From positions 1 to 64,000 of the forward strand of contig NZ_SLXV01000001.1 in NCBI RefSeq assembly GCF_004341445.1: a stretch of 64,000 bases of DNA, read 5' to 3'. The notes beneath the pieces were generated by a model. That model made no database searches, was not told the DNA's origin, and was given only the letters and a program-made list of their open reading frames with translations. Origin of the DNA: Baia soyae (GTDB lineage: Bacteria; Bacillota; Bacilli; Thermoactinomycetales; Thermoactinomycetaceae). Each line of letters starts with the position of its first letter. Positions within the stretch are counted from its first letter, which is position 1. The translations under genes and the position numbers were made by a program. Below are positions 9,586 to 17,887 of the stretch, one piece after another.

Positions 9586-10162
9586 GGATATCGTGCCACC
9601 TTTGTCTAAATTCATTTCGATCACAGAAGAGAAGAGCCGCTTCCTTACCAGGTAGGGGAATTTTCTTCTGAAATTGGAACCCACATTTTTCAAAAACATG
9701 AATCATTTTCTTATTTAAAAAGTTGGGTTCCGCAACTACTTTCTCTGTCTCAGCGTTTTCAAACAGGAGTTTGGTAATCGCACGTAATAAGGGAAGCGCG
9801 TATCCTTTTCCCAGATACTGAGTATCCCCAATGAGAAGATGGACTCCTTGATCAGCTGGATGATACTCATAGCTATTTTCAAGGATGTCTCCTTTTACCC
9901 AGTAAGTCTCCCAATAGCTCGTCGGCACTCCATCGATCAACCCGATATGGAGACTGTGATGGGGGTCTTGGAGAAATTGTGTTAAGTGCGTGTGATACGC
10001 TTCGCGTGAGATGTTTAGATTCCAGTAAGGAATCACATGTGGCTCTTGATGCCACTGATAGAGCATCTCGAAATCAGCTTCCAATTCAACAGGGCGAAAT
10101 GAAATTTCTTTCTCAATTGCCTGATCCCAAATGATTTGACGGGGTAACTGGTGTTTGACCAA
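9575..10162 (-). CDS. Siderophore N-acetyltransferase (RhbD/IucB-like, GNAT)
   Basis: A 195-residue GNAT-fold acyltransferase. It should acetylate the N-hydroxydiamine to give the hydroxamate. The family's conserved siderophore-type pattern is visible: RPVELEADFEMLYQWHQEPHVIPYW near the N terminus, SYWETYWV, HLLIGDTQYLGKGYALPLLRA, and VAEPNFLNKKMIHVFEKCGF. The start is a TTG at 10162 preceded by AAGGAGAC; it overlaps the upstream synthetase by 50 bases, so translation is probably coupled. The position between the synthetase and monooxygenase genes matches rhbD. Confidence 0.88.
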   Translation of the reverse strand: MVKHQLPRQIIWDQAIEKEISFRPVELEADFEMLYQWHQEPHVIPYWNLNISREAYHTHLTQFLQDPHHSLHIGLIDGVPTSYWETYWVKGDILENSYEYHPADQGVHLLIGDTQYLGKGYALPLLRAITKLLFENAETEKVVAEPNFLNKKMIHVFEKCGFQFQKKIPLPGKEAALLFCDRNEFRQRWHDIHAI

Positions 10163-11963
10163 CGGAACTGTCTCCTTTCCAAAGCGGATTTGGAATCATG
10201 GTATAAATGGATTGGGTGTCTAGTGAACCAACAAGCTCGTCCATCTCATAGAAACGGGTTAGGTAATTGGCTTTACAAGGTAGCTTTTCATGCTCCAACA
10301 GACTCGTTAAGAATTGAGAAGAAGGGCGATCATGAACACGCCATGCTTGGAGACTTTCACGTAGATCAGAGAGTAGAATCTCTTCTTCGATTAAGCCAGC
10401 ATTTCCAAATGCTTGAATCAATCCAAACATGTGATTGTAGATGAGATAGTATCGGAAACGTTCATCTGCAACGTCATCGGAACACATGGTTTGGCTTAAG
10501 ATACTTACGTCTGGAATCAACTTTTGTAATTCTTTAAACATCGATTCTGCGTAATAGTATCCTTGGTTATCGCGATAGAAAAACTTTACAGGATACCCGG
10601 CCATGGAAAGTTGTACTAAGCTATTTTGCTGATGAGCCTCTAGTGCGATCCCATGATGCAAATAGAGATCAAGCATCGGTTCGAGCGAGATTCCGAGATA
10701 GCGCTGGAACCATTTTCGGCTTACCTCTGCTACCGATCGTTGCTCAATCTTAGCCAGATTTTCGATAATCTGCTTCATTCGGGAGCCTTGACCTGGATAG
10801 ACGTCTTGTCCTAAACCAGCGATTAAGGTAACTTGTTGGTTACATCCTGAGATAAATGGATTGGAACGTAGTGTGATTTCAAACCCAGATTCTTCTTCAG
10901 TTGGATGTTTTACCGTGATGAAAGCTGGATCTGTGATGATGTGGAAGTCTGGATAACGGTCGTGTAAATCACTACCAATAGAGCTTTTTACGATCCTGGA
11001 AACTTCTACACCCCGCTCTAATTCTTTATATTTGTTTACTCGCAAGGAGTTTGTAATTTGAATCGGAACAGACCCTTTGATCATAAAGCGAGCTTCTGGA
11101 TGATACAAAGTGCGTAATGAAGAGGTTGCTTGGTATGCTCTGCCAATGGTTCCTAGATCATGAATCATTCCGTTTAAGATAGCGGACTGCACCCATTCTT
11201 GCTTGAGTAGTTGCTCTGCTTGCAATGGATGAATGGGGATAATCGAAAAATCATCATTTTCTTGGCAATACGTATTTTTCCACTCTTCGGAAATCGCTTC
11301 ATCATTGCGTAATTCTTGTTTGATACAATCGGTTGCGCTTTCGACTAGACTCGATTTTTCGAGTACAAGTGAGTGATGAACACGGAAGTAGTGGAGTGCA
11401 AACTCTCCTTTTGTCTCAGGTGCATAACGAACTTGCTCTGATTCATGTAGCCCTTGTCTACTTTTGGGTGTGGGATGGAGGAGATGTCCCACTATGAGTG
11501 ATTGTTCTGCTTCGATAAAGCTAAAATAGGTCTGTGTAAGCGACTCCTGATCCATCGAACGGTTTTCAATAAACTGGGCCATCAGTTGCTCGCTTTGCAA
11601 GATTCGCACAAGTAGATCACTTGGAATGGAGCCAACTCCCTCTAATGCAGCCGCCTCTTTGGCCAGCAAGGTAGCTAACCACACAAAATCTAACTCTTCC
11701 ATCTTCGAATCCCTTTCCACATAGAGAGGGAACGCGAAGAGATGTCGCCCTGTCTGTGAAACATAGGAGGTAGGCGCGAAAATAGTAAAGCCAATTGATT
11801 TTAGTGGAATTTCAAAAATCGTTTCCACGTTTTGATTCATTGCGATGGAAGGAGATAGACAATGACGATCGATAATCGATCCGATTTGGGTCTCACGTAA
11901 AAAGCAGTTTAGCAGGTTTTGCATGCTGTGTTGCTGAGCGATTTGTCTATTTGGTGATTGCAT
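10113..11963 (-). CDS. NIS siderophore synthetase (RhbC/IucA-like)
   Basis: A 616-residue IucA/IucC family synthetase, paralogous to the one ending the operon. It is predicted to make the first citrate-amine amide bond. Family features: FSIIPIHPLQAEQLL, SSLRTLYHPEARFMIKGSVPIQITNSLRVNKYKELERGVEVSRI for the ATP region, and HHGIALEAHQQNSLVQL carrying the His-Gln-Asn element. The start ATG follows AAGGAGGAC and overlaps the decarboxylase gene end by 17 bases. Having two such synthetases in one operon is the rule for symmetrical or near-symmetrical citrate hydroxamates. Confidence 0.9.
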   Translation of the reverse strand: MQSPNRQIAQQHSMQNLLNCFLRETQIGSIIDRHCLSPSIAMNQNVETIFEIPLKSIGFTIFAPTSYVSQTGRHLFAFPLYVERDSKMEELDFVWLATLLAKEAAALEGVGSIPSDLLVRILQSEQLMAQFIENRSMDQESLTQTYFSFIEAEQSLIVGHLLHPTPKSRQGLHESEQVRYAPETKGEFALHYFRVHHSLVLEKSSLVESATDCIKQELRNDEAISEEWKNTYCQENDDFSIIPIHPLQAEQLLKQEWVQSAILNGMIHDLGTIGRAYQATSSLRTLYHPEARFMIKGSVPIQITNSLRVNKYKELERGVEVSRIVKSSIGSDLHDRYPDFHIITDPAFITVKHPTEEESGFEITLRSNPFISGCNQQVTLIAGLGQDVYPGQGSRMKQIIENLAKIEQRSVAEVSRKWFQRYLGISLEPMLDLYLHHGIALEAHQQNSLVQLSMAGYPVKFFYRDNQGYYYAESMFKELQKLIPDVSILSQTMCSDDVADERFRYYLIYNHMFGLIQAFGNAGLIEEEILLSDLRESLQAWRVHDRPSSQFLTSLLEHEKLPCKANYLTRFYEMDELVGSLDTQSIYTMIPNPLWKGDSSVGQTPVTPSNHLGSGN

Positions 11964-13464
11964 GTACGATAAGTCCTCCTTCTAATTTCTTCCCGATCTT
12001 CGTTATTTCGGTTAATAGTGCTTGGATGTCAGATCGTTTGGTTCGTGGATTTAATAAGGTAAATTTGAGATAGACATGCCCCAGATACCTCGTTTTTGCT
12101 ATGACAGCTGAGCCAGATTGCAAGAGTGCTTGTCTAATTTGGTAATTCAATTCATCTAGCTGAAGATCAGAGTAGCTTTGATTGACACCATTATATCGAA
12201 AAACAATAGCCGTTATTTCCGGATTTGGATTAATTATTTCAAAGGAAGAATGCTGAGCTATATCGTGTGCTACCTCTTTTGCTAGATCAATCGTGGTTTC
12301 AATCATCTTAGGGAACTGATTTTCTCCTAATACCTGCAAGCTAACTAATAACTTACACGCATCAAAGCGGCGAGTGGTCTGTATCGATTTATTTACGAGA
12401 TTCGGCACGCCCTGCTCTTCGTCATCTTCTGGATTTAAATAGTCCGCATGAAGGCGAATGAATTGGAAATGCTCCTGATTACGTAAAAGAAAAGCTCCAC
12501 AGCTAATAGGTTGATAAAACAACTTATGAAAATCGACTGTGATGGAATCCGCTTGAGAGATGCCAGCTAGTTTGGTAGATTCTCGCTCGCTTAAGATTAA
12601 AGCTCCGCCATATGCGGCATCCACATGAAGCCATATCGAGTGTCGCTTGGCAATCTCAGCAATTTGAGCCAGAGGATCAATGCTACCAAAATCAGTGGTT
12701 CCCGCCGTTGCTACGATAGCAAATGGTTCTAAGCCTTCATTAAGTAAGCGTTCAATGGTCTCCTGTAGATGAGGAATTGACATTCGTTGATGCTGATCGA
12801 CTGGAATCGGGATAACAGATTGAGAACCGAGTCCTAGCAATGCAGCTGATTGTTGAACGGTAAAATGGGCTCTCTCCGAGCATAGAATTCGTAGTTTCGA
12901 TGCTTCTGGAGGCAACCCTTTTTGTTGGATATTCCATTTCCATCTTGACTCAGCATAGTGATCGCGGGCTAGATGGATGCCCATGAAATTTGATTGGGTT
13001 CCTCCGCTTGTAAATACGCCATCGCTTGTTGGGTGGTAGCCGTATCGCCTACATAACCATTCAATCATTCGATTTTCGATAAAGGATCCCACAGAGCTCT
13101 GATCCCAAGAATCCATCGACTGGTTAGTGGCCGAGATAAATTGTTCGGCTGCTAAAGCAGGGATCAAAGGTGCACAATGGAGATGGGCAATCGAGCGTGG
13201 ATGATGAACGGCGATAGAGTGCTTTAGGACGTTTTGTGATAGCTCGAAGAGGGCTTTCGTTAAAGGAAGTCCCTCTTTTGGATAGATCTCAATTTGCTCT
13301 ACCATTTCCTTTAATTCGGAAATGGTAGCTCCGCTATATGGTTGTGAAAGTTTGGCGAACTGTTCTTCAATGGCGACTCGGGTCGTCTCGGATGCTAAAT
13401 TTTGATTGATGATGGAACCTACTGAATTATTTAGGAACCAATGATCCCAATTTTGTTCTTTCAT
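11947..13464 (-). CDS. PLP-dependent L-2,4-diaminobutyrate decarboxylase (RhbB-like)
   Basis: A 505-residue group II pyridoxal-phosphate decarboxylase. Together with the upstream aminotransferase it should convert 2,4-diaminobutyrate to 1,3-diaminopropane. Signatures: GVFTSGGTQSNFMGI, LHVDAAYGGALILS for PLP contacts, and the Schiff-base Lys in ITVDFHKLFYQPISCGAFLL. The start ATG forms an ATGA overlap with the aminotransferase stop and is preceded by AGGAGG. Sequence type alone cannot exclude a tyrosine/glutamate-type substrate, but the adjacent diaminobutyrate aminotransferase makes diaminobutyrate by far the most likely. Confidence 0.9.
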   Translation of the reverse strand: MKEQNWDHWFLNNSVGSIINQNLASETTRVAIEEQFAKLSQPYSGATISELKEMVEQIEIYPKEGLPLTKALFELSQNVLKHSIAVHHPRSIAHLHCAPLIPALAAEQFISATNQSMDSWDQSSVGSFIENRMIEWLCRRYGYHPTSDGVFTSGGTQSNFMGIHLARDHYAESRWKWNIQQKGLPPEASKLRILCSERAHFTVQQSAALLGLGSQSVIPIPVDQHQRMSIPHLQETIERLLNEGLEPFAIVATAGTTDFGSIDPLAQIAEIAKRHSIWLHVDAAYGGALILSERESTKLAGISQADSITVDFHKLFYQPISCGAFLLRNQEHFQFIRLHADYLNPEDDEEQGVPNLVNKSIQTTRRFDACKLLVSLQVLGENQFPKMIETTIDLAKEVAHDIAQHSSFEIINPNPEITAIVFRYNGVNQSYSDLQLDELNYQIRQALLQSGSAVIAKTRYLGHVYLKFTLLNPRTKRSDIQALLTEITKIGKKLEGGLIVHAITK

Positions 13465-14837
13465 GAAATCGTTACCTCCTGACGTGGAGAAAGCGTTTTT
13501 TCTGCTGCGAGAACGGCTTCTCCAAAAATGTTCGTAATCTCTTCAATCTGCTCGGAAGTAATGATGAGTGGGGGCAAGAATCGTACAACGCTACCATGAC
13601 GACCCCCTAACTCTAAGATTAACCCGCGATTGAAACACTCTTGTTGAATGAGACGCGCTAGCTCTGGACGAGCTGGATAGCTTCCTAAATGATCAGGAGA
13701 CTGATTAAAGTTGACGATTTCTGCTCCAACCATGAGACCTTTTCCACGAACCTCCCCGATTGAATTCGTTACATCTTGGATGAGGTGTAATTTCCCTCGT
13801 AGAAGCTCGCCCATCTTCTCGGCATGCTCCGCAAGGTTGTTTTCACGAATAAAGCGAATCGTCGCAAGTCCAGCGGCCATCGCCATCTGATTTCCACGGA
13901 ATGTACCCGCATGAGCTCCAGGATTCCACTTATCTAGTTCCTCTCGATATACCACCACAGCTAATGGTAAGGAACCTCCGATTGCTTTTGATAAGACGAG
14001 TACATCTGGTTCGATTTCAGCATGTTCAAAGGCAAACATTTTACCGGTTCTGCCAAAACCAGTTTGAATTTCGTCCACAATCATGGGAATATGATGCTTC
14101 TTTGTTACCTCGCGCACATGTCTAGCCCATTCATCTGGAGCAGGGATCGCGCCACCTTCACCTTGTACCATTTCCAAAATGAGCCCTGCTGGTTGAGTGA
14201 CGCCCCGTTCAGGATCATCTAAAAAGCGCTCTAGGAAATGTTGATGAACTTCTACGCTTTTGTCTCCTCCGATGCCGAAAGGACAACGATAGGGATAGGG
14301 ATACGGAAGGAAATGAACATCAGGCATCAGGCCGGGGATATCCTCCTTAGCCCCCAAGTTCCCCATTAAACTAAGTGCTCCATGAGTCATCCCGTGATAG
14401 CCACCCTGAAAAGAGAGAATGGAGCGTTTTCCAGTAGCGGTTTTGACAATCTTTAGAGCCGCTTCAACTGCATCCGTCCCAGCTGGGCCACAAAATTGGA
14501 TTTTGGCATTCTGAGCAAATGAGGGAGGGAGCACAGAATATAGCTCTTCGACAAATTCATCTTTAATCGGTGTCGTAAGATCTAATGTATGTAGGGGATA
14601 TTCGCATTGAACGGTTTCTAAAATGGCTTCTTGGACAACGGGGTGATTATGACCAAGCGCAAGTGTACCTGCACCTGATAGACAATCATAATAAATTTTT
14701 CCTTCTACATCTGTGATCTGAATCCCTACTGCTTTCTGGATCGCAATGGGAATTCGTCTGGGATAGGAGCGAGCATTCGATTCACGAATGGATTGCCGAT
14801 CTAAATAATGTTGATTGTTATATGTATTAGAACTCAT
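13461..14837 (-). CDS. Diaminobutyrate-2-oxoglutarate aminotransferase (RhbA/Dat-like)
   Basis: A 458-residue class III PLP aminotransferase. It forms L-2,4-diaminobutyrate from aspartate semialdehyde with glutamate. Signatures: QFCGPAGTDAVEAALKIVKTATGK, MIVDEIQTGFGRTGKMFAFE, and the PLP Lys in VLVLSKAIGGSLPLAVVVY. The in-frame reading frame extends up to 14885, but that extension is translated Fur-box DNA. The ATG at 14837 follows a GAGG-rich site (AGGAGGCAT) and gives the family N terminus. First gene of the siderophore operon; the Fur-box-like DNA just upstream predicts induction on iron starvation. Confidence 0.92.
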   Translation of the reverse strand: MSSNTYNNQHYLDRQSIRESNARSYPRRIPIAIQKAVGIQITDVEGKIYYDCLSGAGTLALGHNHPVVQEAILETVQCEYPLHTLDLTTPIKDEFVEELYSVLPPSFAQNAKIQFCGPAGTDAVEAALKIVKTATGKRSILSFQGGYHGMTHGALSLMGNLGAKEDIPGLMPDVHFLPYPYPYRCPFGIGGDKSVEVHQHFLERFLDDPERGVTQPAGLILEMVQGEGGAIPAPDEWARHVREVTKKHHIPMIVDEIQTGFGRTGKMFAFEHAEIEPDVLVLSKAIGGSLPLAVVVYREELDKWNPGAHAGTFRGNQMAMAAGLATIRFIRENNLAEHAEKMGELLRGKLHLIQDVTNSIGEVRGKGLMVGAEIVNFNQSPDHLGSYPARPELARLIQQECFNRGLILELGGRHGSVVRFLPPLIITSEQIEEITNIFGEAVLAAEKTLSPRQEVTIS

Positions 14838-14861
14838 AGAGATGCCTCCTAAAAGGTAGAA

Positions 14862-14884
14862 AATGATTATGAGAATCATTATCA
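14862..14884. promoter_or_regulatory. Fur-box-like operator of the siderophore operon
   Basis: AATGATTATGAGAATCATT (14862-14880) is a near-perfect palindrome. TGAGAATCATTATCA (14870-14884) matches the 7-1-7 Fur consensus TGATAATNATTATCA at 13 of its 14 specified bases. It lies between the operon promoter and the aminotransferase start. Confidence 0.85.
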
Positions 14885-14900
14885 TCGTGGATACGATCTC

Positions 14901-14929
14901 ACTATAGCCTAGGAAAAATTGTTTGTAAA
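14901..14929 (-). promoter_or_regulatory. Sigma-A-like promoter of the siderophore operon
   Basis: On the minus strand, TTTACA (14929-14924) and TATAGT (14906-14901) are separated by 17 bases. The Fur-like site begins about 17 bases downstream of the -10, covering the early transcribed region. Confidence 0.7.
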
Positions 14930-14952
14930 TATGTTTTTATTAAAAAAATAAA

Positions 14953-14981
14953 TTGACAGTGATAATCACTATCAATTAGAT
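14953..14981 (+). promoter_or_regulatory. Fur-box-overlapped promoter of the nitroreductase gene
   Basis: TTGACA (14953-14958) and TTAGAT (14976-14981) are 17 bases apart. The spacer contains TGATAATCACTATCA (14960-14974), one mismatch from the Fur 7-1-7 consensus. Iron repression by promoter occlusion is expected. Confidence 0.78.
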
Positions 14982-15052
14982 TAGAGGTAACCGAAATACA
15001 CCTGAATTCACTCAATCAGAAAGCCCGATTGTTTAATAGGAGGACTAAAACA

Positions 15053-15601
15053 GTGATTACTACTTCCATTATGCAAATTATACAAGAAAGACGAACAATT
15101 CGCCAATTTTCCAATCAACCATTAGAGATCGATACGATTCGAGACATTATTGATGTGGCTCGATGGGCACCTCATCATGCAAAAACGGAGCCTTGGAGAC
15201 TGATCTTATTCCACGGTGAACAACGCCAGCAGATTATTCATATGGCAGAAAAAACGTACACACATTTATCTGAAACGGCGTTATCCGCTTTTATTTCATA
15301 CCTTAAAACGGTTCCTGCCTTTTTGGTTGTGGTGATGGAGCAAAGAGAGAATCGGAAACATTGGGAAGATGATTTATGCGCCACTTCTACTTTGATTCAA
15401 AACATACAACTGGTCGGTTGGGAGAAGCAAGTAGGAATGGTTTTGAGAACATATGGCGAGCAGATGACGAGTCGGATAAAAGAGTATCTAGGTGTGCATC
15501 AAGATGAAAAAATAGTTGGTATTTTGCAAATGGGATATTTTGATGATGCCCCAATAGCGACTCAGCGTAAATCGGTAGATGAACTTTTGACGATCATGTA
15601 A
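15053..15601 (+). CDS. Nitroreductase-family flavoprotein, probably iron-regulated
   Basis: About 182 residues, nitroreductase fold (FMN-dependent oxidoreductase). The N-terminal FMN motif is IIQERRTIRQFSNQPL, followed by ARWAPHHAKTEPWRLI and a C-terminal GILQMGYFDD. The start chosen is GTG 15053, seven bases after AGGAGGA. Its promoter is overlapped by a Fur-like site and it diverges from the siderophore operon, so a role in iron handling such as reduction of ferric-siderophore is attractive (inference). The family is functionally broad (quinone, nitro and flavin substrates), so the substrate is not set by sequence. Confidence 0.85.
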   Translation: MITTSIMQIIQERRTIRQFSNQPLEIDTIRDIIDVARWAPHHAKTEPWRLILFHGEQRQQIIHMAEKTYTHLSETALSAFISYLKTVPAFLVVVMEQRENRKHWEDDLCATSTLIQNIQLVGWEKQVGMVLRTYGEQMTSRIKEYLGVHQDEKIVGILQMGYFDDAPIATQRKSVDELLTIM

Positions 15602-15619
15602 CACAAACAAATGAGATAG

Positions 15620-15666
15620 AAAGGCTGTAGACAATGTTTTTTAAGACATTGTCTACAGCCTTTTCT
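15620..15666. terminator. Bidirectional terminator
   Basis: Stem AAGGCTGTAGACAATGT / ACATTGTCTACAGCCTT with A- and T-rich flanks, between the convergent nitroreductase and ohr genes. Confidence 0.9.
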
Positions 15667-15670
15667 TTGA

Positions 15671-16084
15671 TTAAACTACTTTTAATTCTACTTCGATATT
15701 TCCTCTAGTTGCCTTGGAATATGGGCAAACTTGATGAGCTTCTTCCACTAACATTTTTGCTTCATCTAATGATACGCCAGGAACGTGAACTTCTAAAACC
15801 ACACTTAGGCCAAATCCAGAAGCATCTTTTCCGATTGTTACATGAGAAGTAACCTCTGTAGTGCCTACTTTAACTCGCTTTGTACGAGCAACTAGATTTA
15901 GGGCTCCATCGAAGCATGCTGCATATCCTGCGGCAAATAATTGTTCAGGGTTGGTTCCTTCTTTTCCTGATCCGCCTAATGCTCTAGGCATTTCAATTTT
16001 TAAATCCAATTGCAAGTCATCCGTTTGAATTTTTCCTTCTCTTCCTCCAGTTGCTTTTGCAACAGCCGTATATAAATTTTGCAT
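15671..16084 (-). CDS. ohr: Organic hydroperoxide resistance protein Ohr
   Basis: A 137-residue OsmC/Ohr-family peroxidase. It reduces organic (including fatty acid) hydroperoxides with paired active-site cysteines, visible at Cys57 (AAGYAACFDGAL) and Cys120 (HQVCPYSKATRGN). TNPEQLFAAGYAACF is the family signature. The start at 16084 follows AAGGATG and gives the usual LYTA.A.ATGGR beginning; two further in-frame ATGs lie just upstream. Divergent from a MarR/OhrR regulator, the standard arrangement for this defence pair. Confidence 0.93.
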   Translation of the reverse strand: MQNLYTAVAKATGGREGKIQTDDLQLDLKIEMPRALGGSGKEGTNPEQLFAAGYAACFDGALNLVARTKRVKVGTTEVTSHVTIGKDASGFGLSVVLEVHVPGVSLDEAKMLVEEAHQVCPYSKATRGNIEVELKVV

Positions 16085-16102
16085 ATATCTCATCCTTGTC
16101 AT

Positions 16103-16215
16103 TTGTATTTTGTGAAATTAAATTTCGTAAAATAAATATAACATAAGCCGTTATTTCGTGTCAACATAATTATGTGTAATTGTATTTTGTATAATTTAGT
16201 TGGTTGTTGTAATAA
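16103..16215. promoter_or_regulatory. Divergent ohr/ohrR control region
   Basis: An A+T-rich intergenic stretch with two dyad-like segments: TTTTGTGAAATT / AAATTTCGTAAAAT (about 16110-16135), and a TAATTGTA...TATAATTTA segment near 16177-16198 that resembles the TACAATT-type OhrR operators of Bacillus. The exact operator was not resolved. Confidence 0.4.
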
Positions 16216-16256
16216 AATGGGTTACAATATAGAGAGAATGAATATGGAGGTACAGT

Positions 16257-16697
16257 ATGAATATAGAAAATCCGTTGCTACTATCCAATCAGATGTGTTT
16301 TTCAATATACGCCTGTTCCAGGGAATTTACGAAGCTCTACACACCTATTCTCAAAGAGTTAAAAATCACTTACCCTCAATATCTGGTTATGATTGCCTTG
16401 TGGGAACATGAACCTTTATCGGTAAAACAGTTAGGCAACCAACTTTGTCTAGATTCAGGTACATTAACACCACTACTTAAAAGGCTGGAAGAGGCCCAAT
16501 TAGTTATCCGTAAACGGTCTCAAGAGGATGAGAGAAGTGTGCTTATTTCACTAACAGAGAAAGGGATTGGATTAAAAGAAAAGGCTGAATCCATCCCTTC
16601 GCAGATTTTCGAAAAGACAGGCTTAACACCGGAACAATTTGAAGAGTATAGTCATAACTTTAAAGAGTTATTTGCAGCGCTAACCAAAAAGTCATAA
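16257..16697 (+). CDS. ohrR: MarR-family peroxide-sensing repressor OhrR
   Basis: A 146-residue winged-helix regulator. The reactive cysteine of OhrR proteins is present as Cys14 (SNQMCFSIYACSREF). The recognition helix region reads LCLDSGTLTPLLKRLEEAQLV, and the wing reads RSQEDERSVLISLTEKG. Organic peroxide oxidises the N-terminal Cys and releases DNA. The ATG follows GGAGG. It faces ohr across a shared control region, so it most likely represses ohr and itself. Confidence 0.92.
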   Translation: MNIENPLLLSNQMCFSIYACSREFTKLYTPILKELKITYPQYLVMIALWEHEPLSVKQLGNQLCLDSGTLTPLLKRLEEAQLVIRKRSQEDERSVLISLTEKGIGLKEKAESIPSQIFEKTGLTPEQFEEYSHNFKELFAALTKKS

Positions 16698-16741
16698 AAA
16701 AACACCCCCTTCTAAACGCGTTTTAGAAGGAGGTGTTTTTT
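16696..16741. terminator. Bidirectional terminator
   Basis: AAAAAACACCCCCTTCTAAA / TTTTAGAAGGAGGTGTTTTTT hairpin with a five-base loop between the convergent ohrR and exporter genes. Confidence 0.93.
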
Positions 16742-16767
16742 ATGACCATCAGCTAACGTAATATTCT

Positions 16768-17694
16768 TCAATTCGTTCTCACCCTCGGTTTTGGATCCTT
16801 CGCTGTGGCTACTTTTTTATTCATCAACCAAATACCTAAAATAATCACAACGGAGCCCACCAATTGCAGTTGGTTTAAGGATTCATGTAACCAAATGATA
16901 GATAGACCAAGACCCGATATTGGGACGAAAAACATAAACATGGCTGTAGAAGTAGGTCCAATGCTTTTTACTCCGTATGAAAAAAAGAAGTTTGCGAGCA
17001 CAGTAGGGAAGATGGCAGTGTAAAGTTGGACGATCCAAAAGCTTGTATCCACTTGTTCCCACGATACCTGGGAGTATTGAGGGAGTGCAACTAATACTAG
17101 CAAGATTCCACCGAAGATAAGTGCGTAGGAAGTGGCAACTAATGGGTGAACTTCCTCAAATACAGTCCGTCCAATCATCGTATAGACAGCCCAAGAAGCT
17201 GAAGAACCGATAAACATGAGATCGCCCCATAGACGAGCTTGATCGAGAGAGCCTGAAGCCGTTGAAAAGAAGAAAATGGCCGCTCCGCTTAGGGCTAGGA
17301 CGAGTCCGAGTATCTGTGAAATCGGTTGCCGCTGTTTTAAGAGAAAATAGGCGAGACAAGCTGTAAGTACGGGGCTCATTGCTGGAATGATAACCGCTCC
17401 ATCAGAGGCTTGTGTGTGGGATAGTCCAACGAAGAAAAGCCAATTGTAAATGGATATGCCACATATCCCCATGAGGAACAATTTTCCAAGGTTCTTCTTA
17501 CTTACTTTGCGAGGGTGCTTGGTTTGGATGATGAGGAAAAGTCCACATATAATGGCGGATAATCCAAAACGAATCGAAGCCGAAACAGGTGCTTGTACAG
17601 AGTTAATGGCTATTTTGGAGGTTACAAATGAACTTCCCCAAAGAATCATATTTGCGAGTAGCATGAGGTAAATGGTTTGTTTCTTAGATAGCAT
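16768..17694 (-). CDS. EamA-family (DMT) transporter
   Basis: A 308-residue membrane protein with ten predicted helices arranged as two EamA repeats of about five helices each. The first repeat starts LLANMILWGSSFVTSKIAI; the second starts LWGDLMFIGSSASWAVYTMIGR. The family exports metabolites or amino acids; the substrate cannot be told. I chose ATG 17694, which follows GGAGGAATT; a longer in-frame start lacks a ribosome site. It stands alone between convergent and divergent neighbours. Confidence 0.85.
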   Translation of the reverse strand: MLSKKQTIYLMLLANMILWGSSFVTSKIAINSVQAPVSASIRFGLSAIICGLFLIIQTKHPRKVSKKNLGKLFLMGICGISIYNWLFFVGLSHTQASDGAVIIPAMSPVLTACLAYFLLKQRQPISQILGLVLALSGAAIFFFSTASGSLDQARLWGDLMFIGSSASWAVYTMIGRTVFEEVHPLVATSYALIFGGILLVLVALPQYSQVSWEQVDTSFWIVQLYTAIFPTVLANFFFSYGVKSIGPTSTAMFMFFVPISGLGLSIIWLHESLNQLQLVGSVVIILGIWLMNKKVATAKDPKPRVRTN

Positions 17695-17887
17695 AATTCC
17701 TCCATTGAAAATTTCGTTTTTCGTAATAAACACATTATAAACTACAGAATGTTTTTAGACTAGATAAACATATTTTTATCATTTGTCCCTTTTTCCTGAT
17801 ACAATTACTATTTAGCATGGCTACATATTCCAAATGATCTAACACATAATAAATCCAACGATGAAGTAGTTGTGAGGAGGATTCAAA

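Noticed and set aside
14838-14885. Longer N terminus of the diaminobutyrate aminotransferase starting at 14885
   Set aside because: The extra 16 residues translate the Fur-like palindrome, lie too close to the promoter, and the ATG at 14837 has a good ribosome site.
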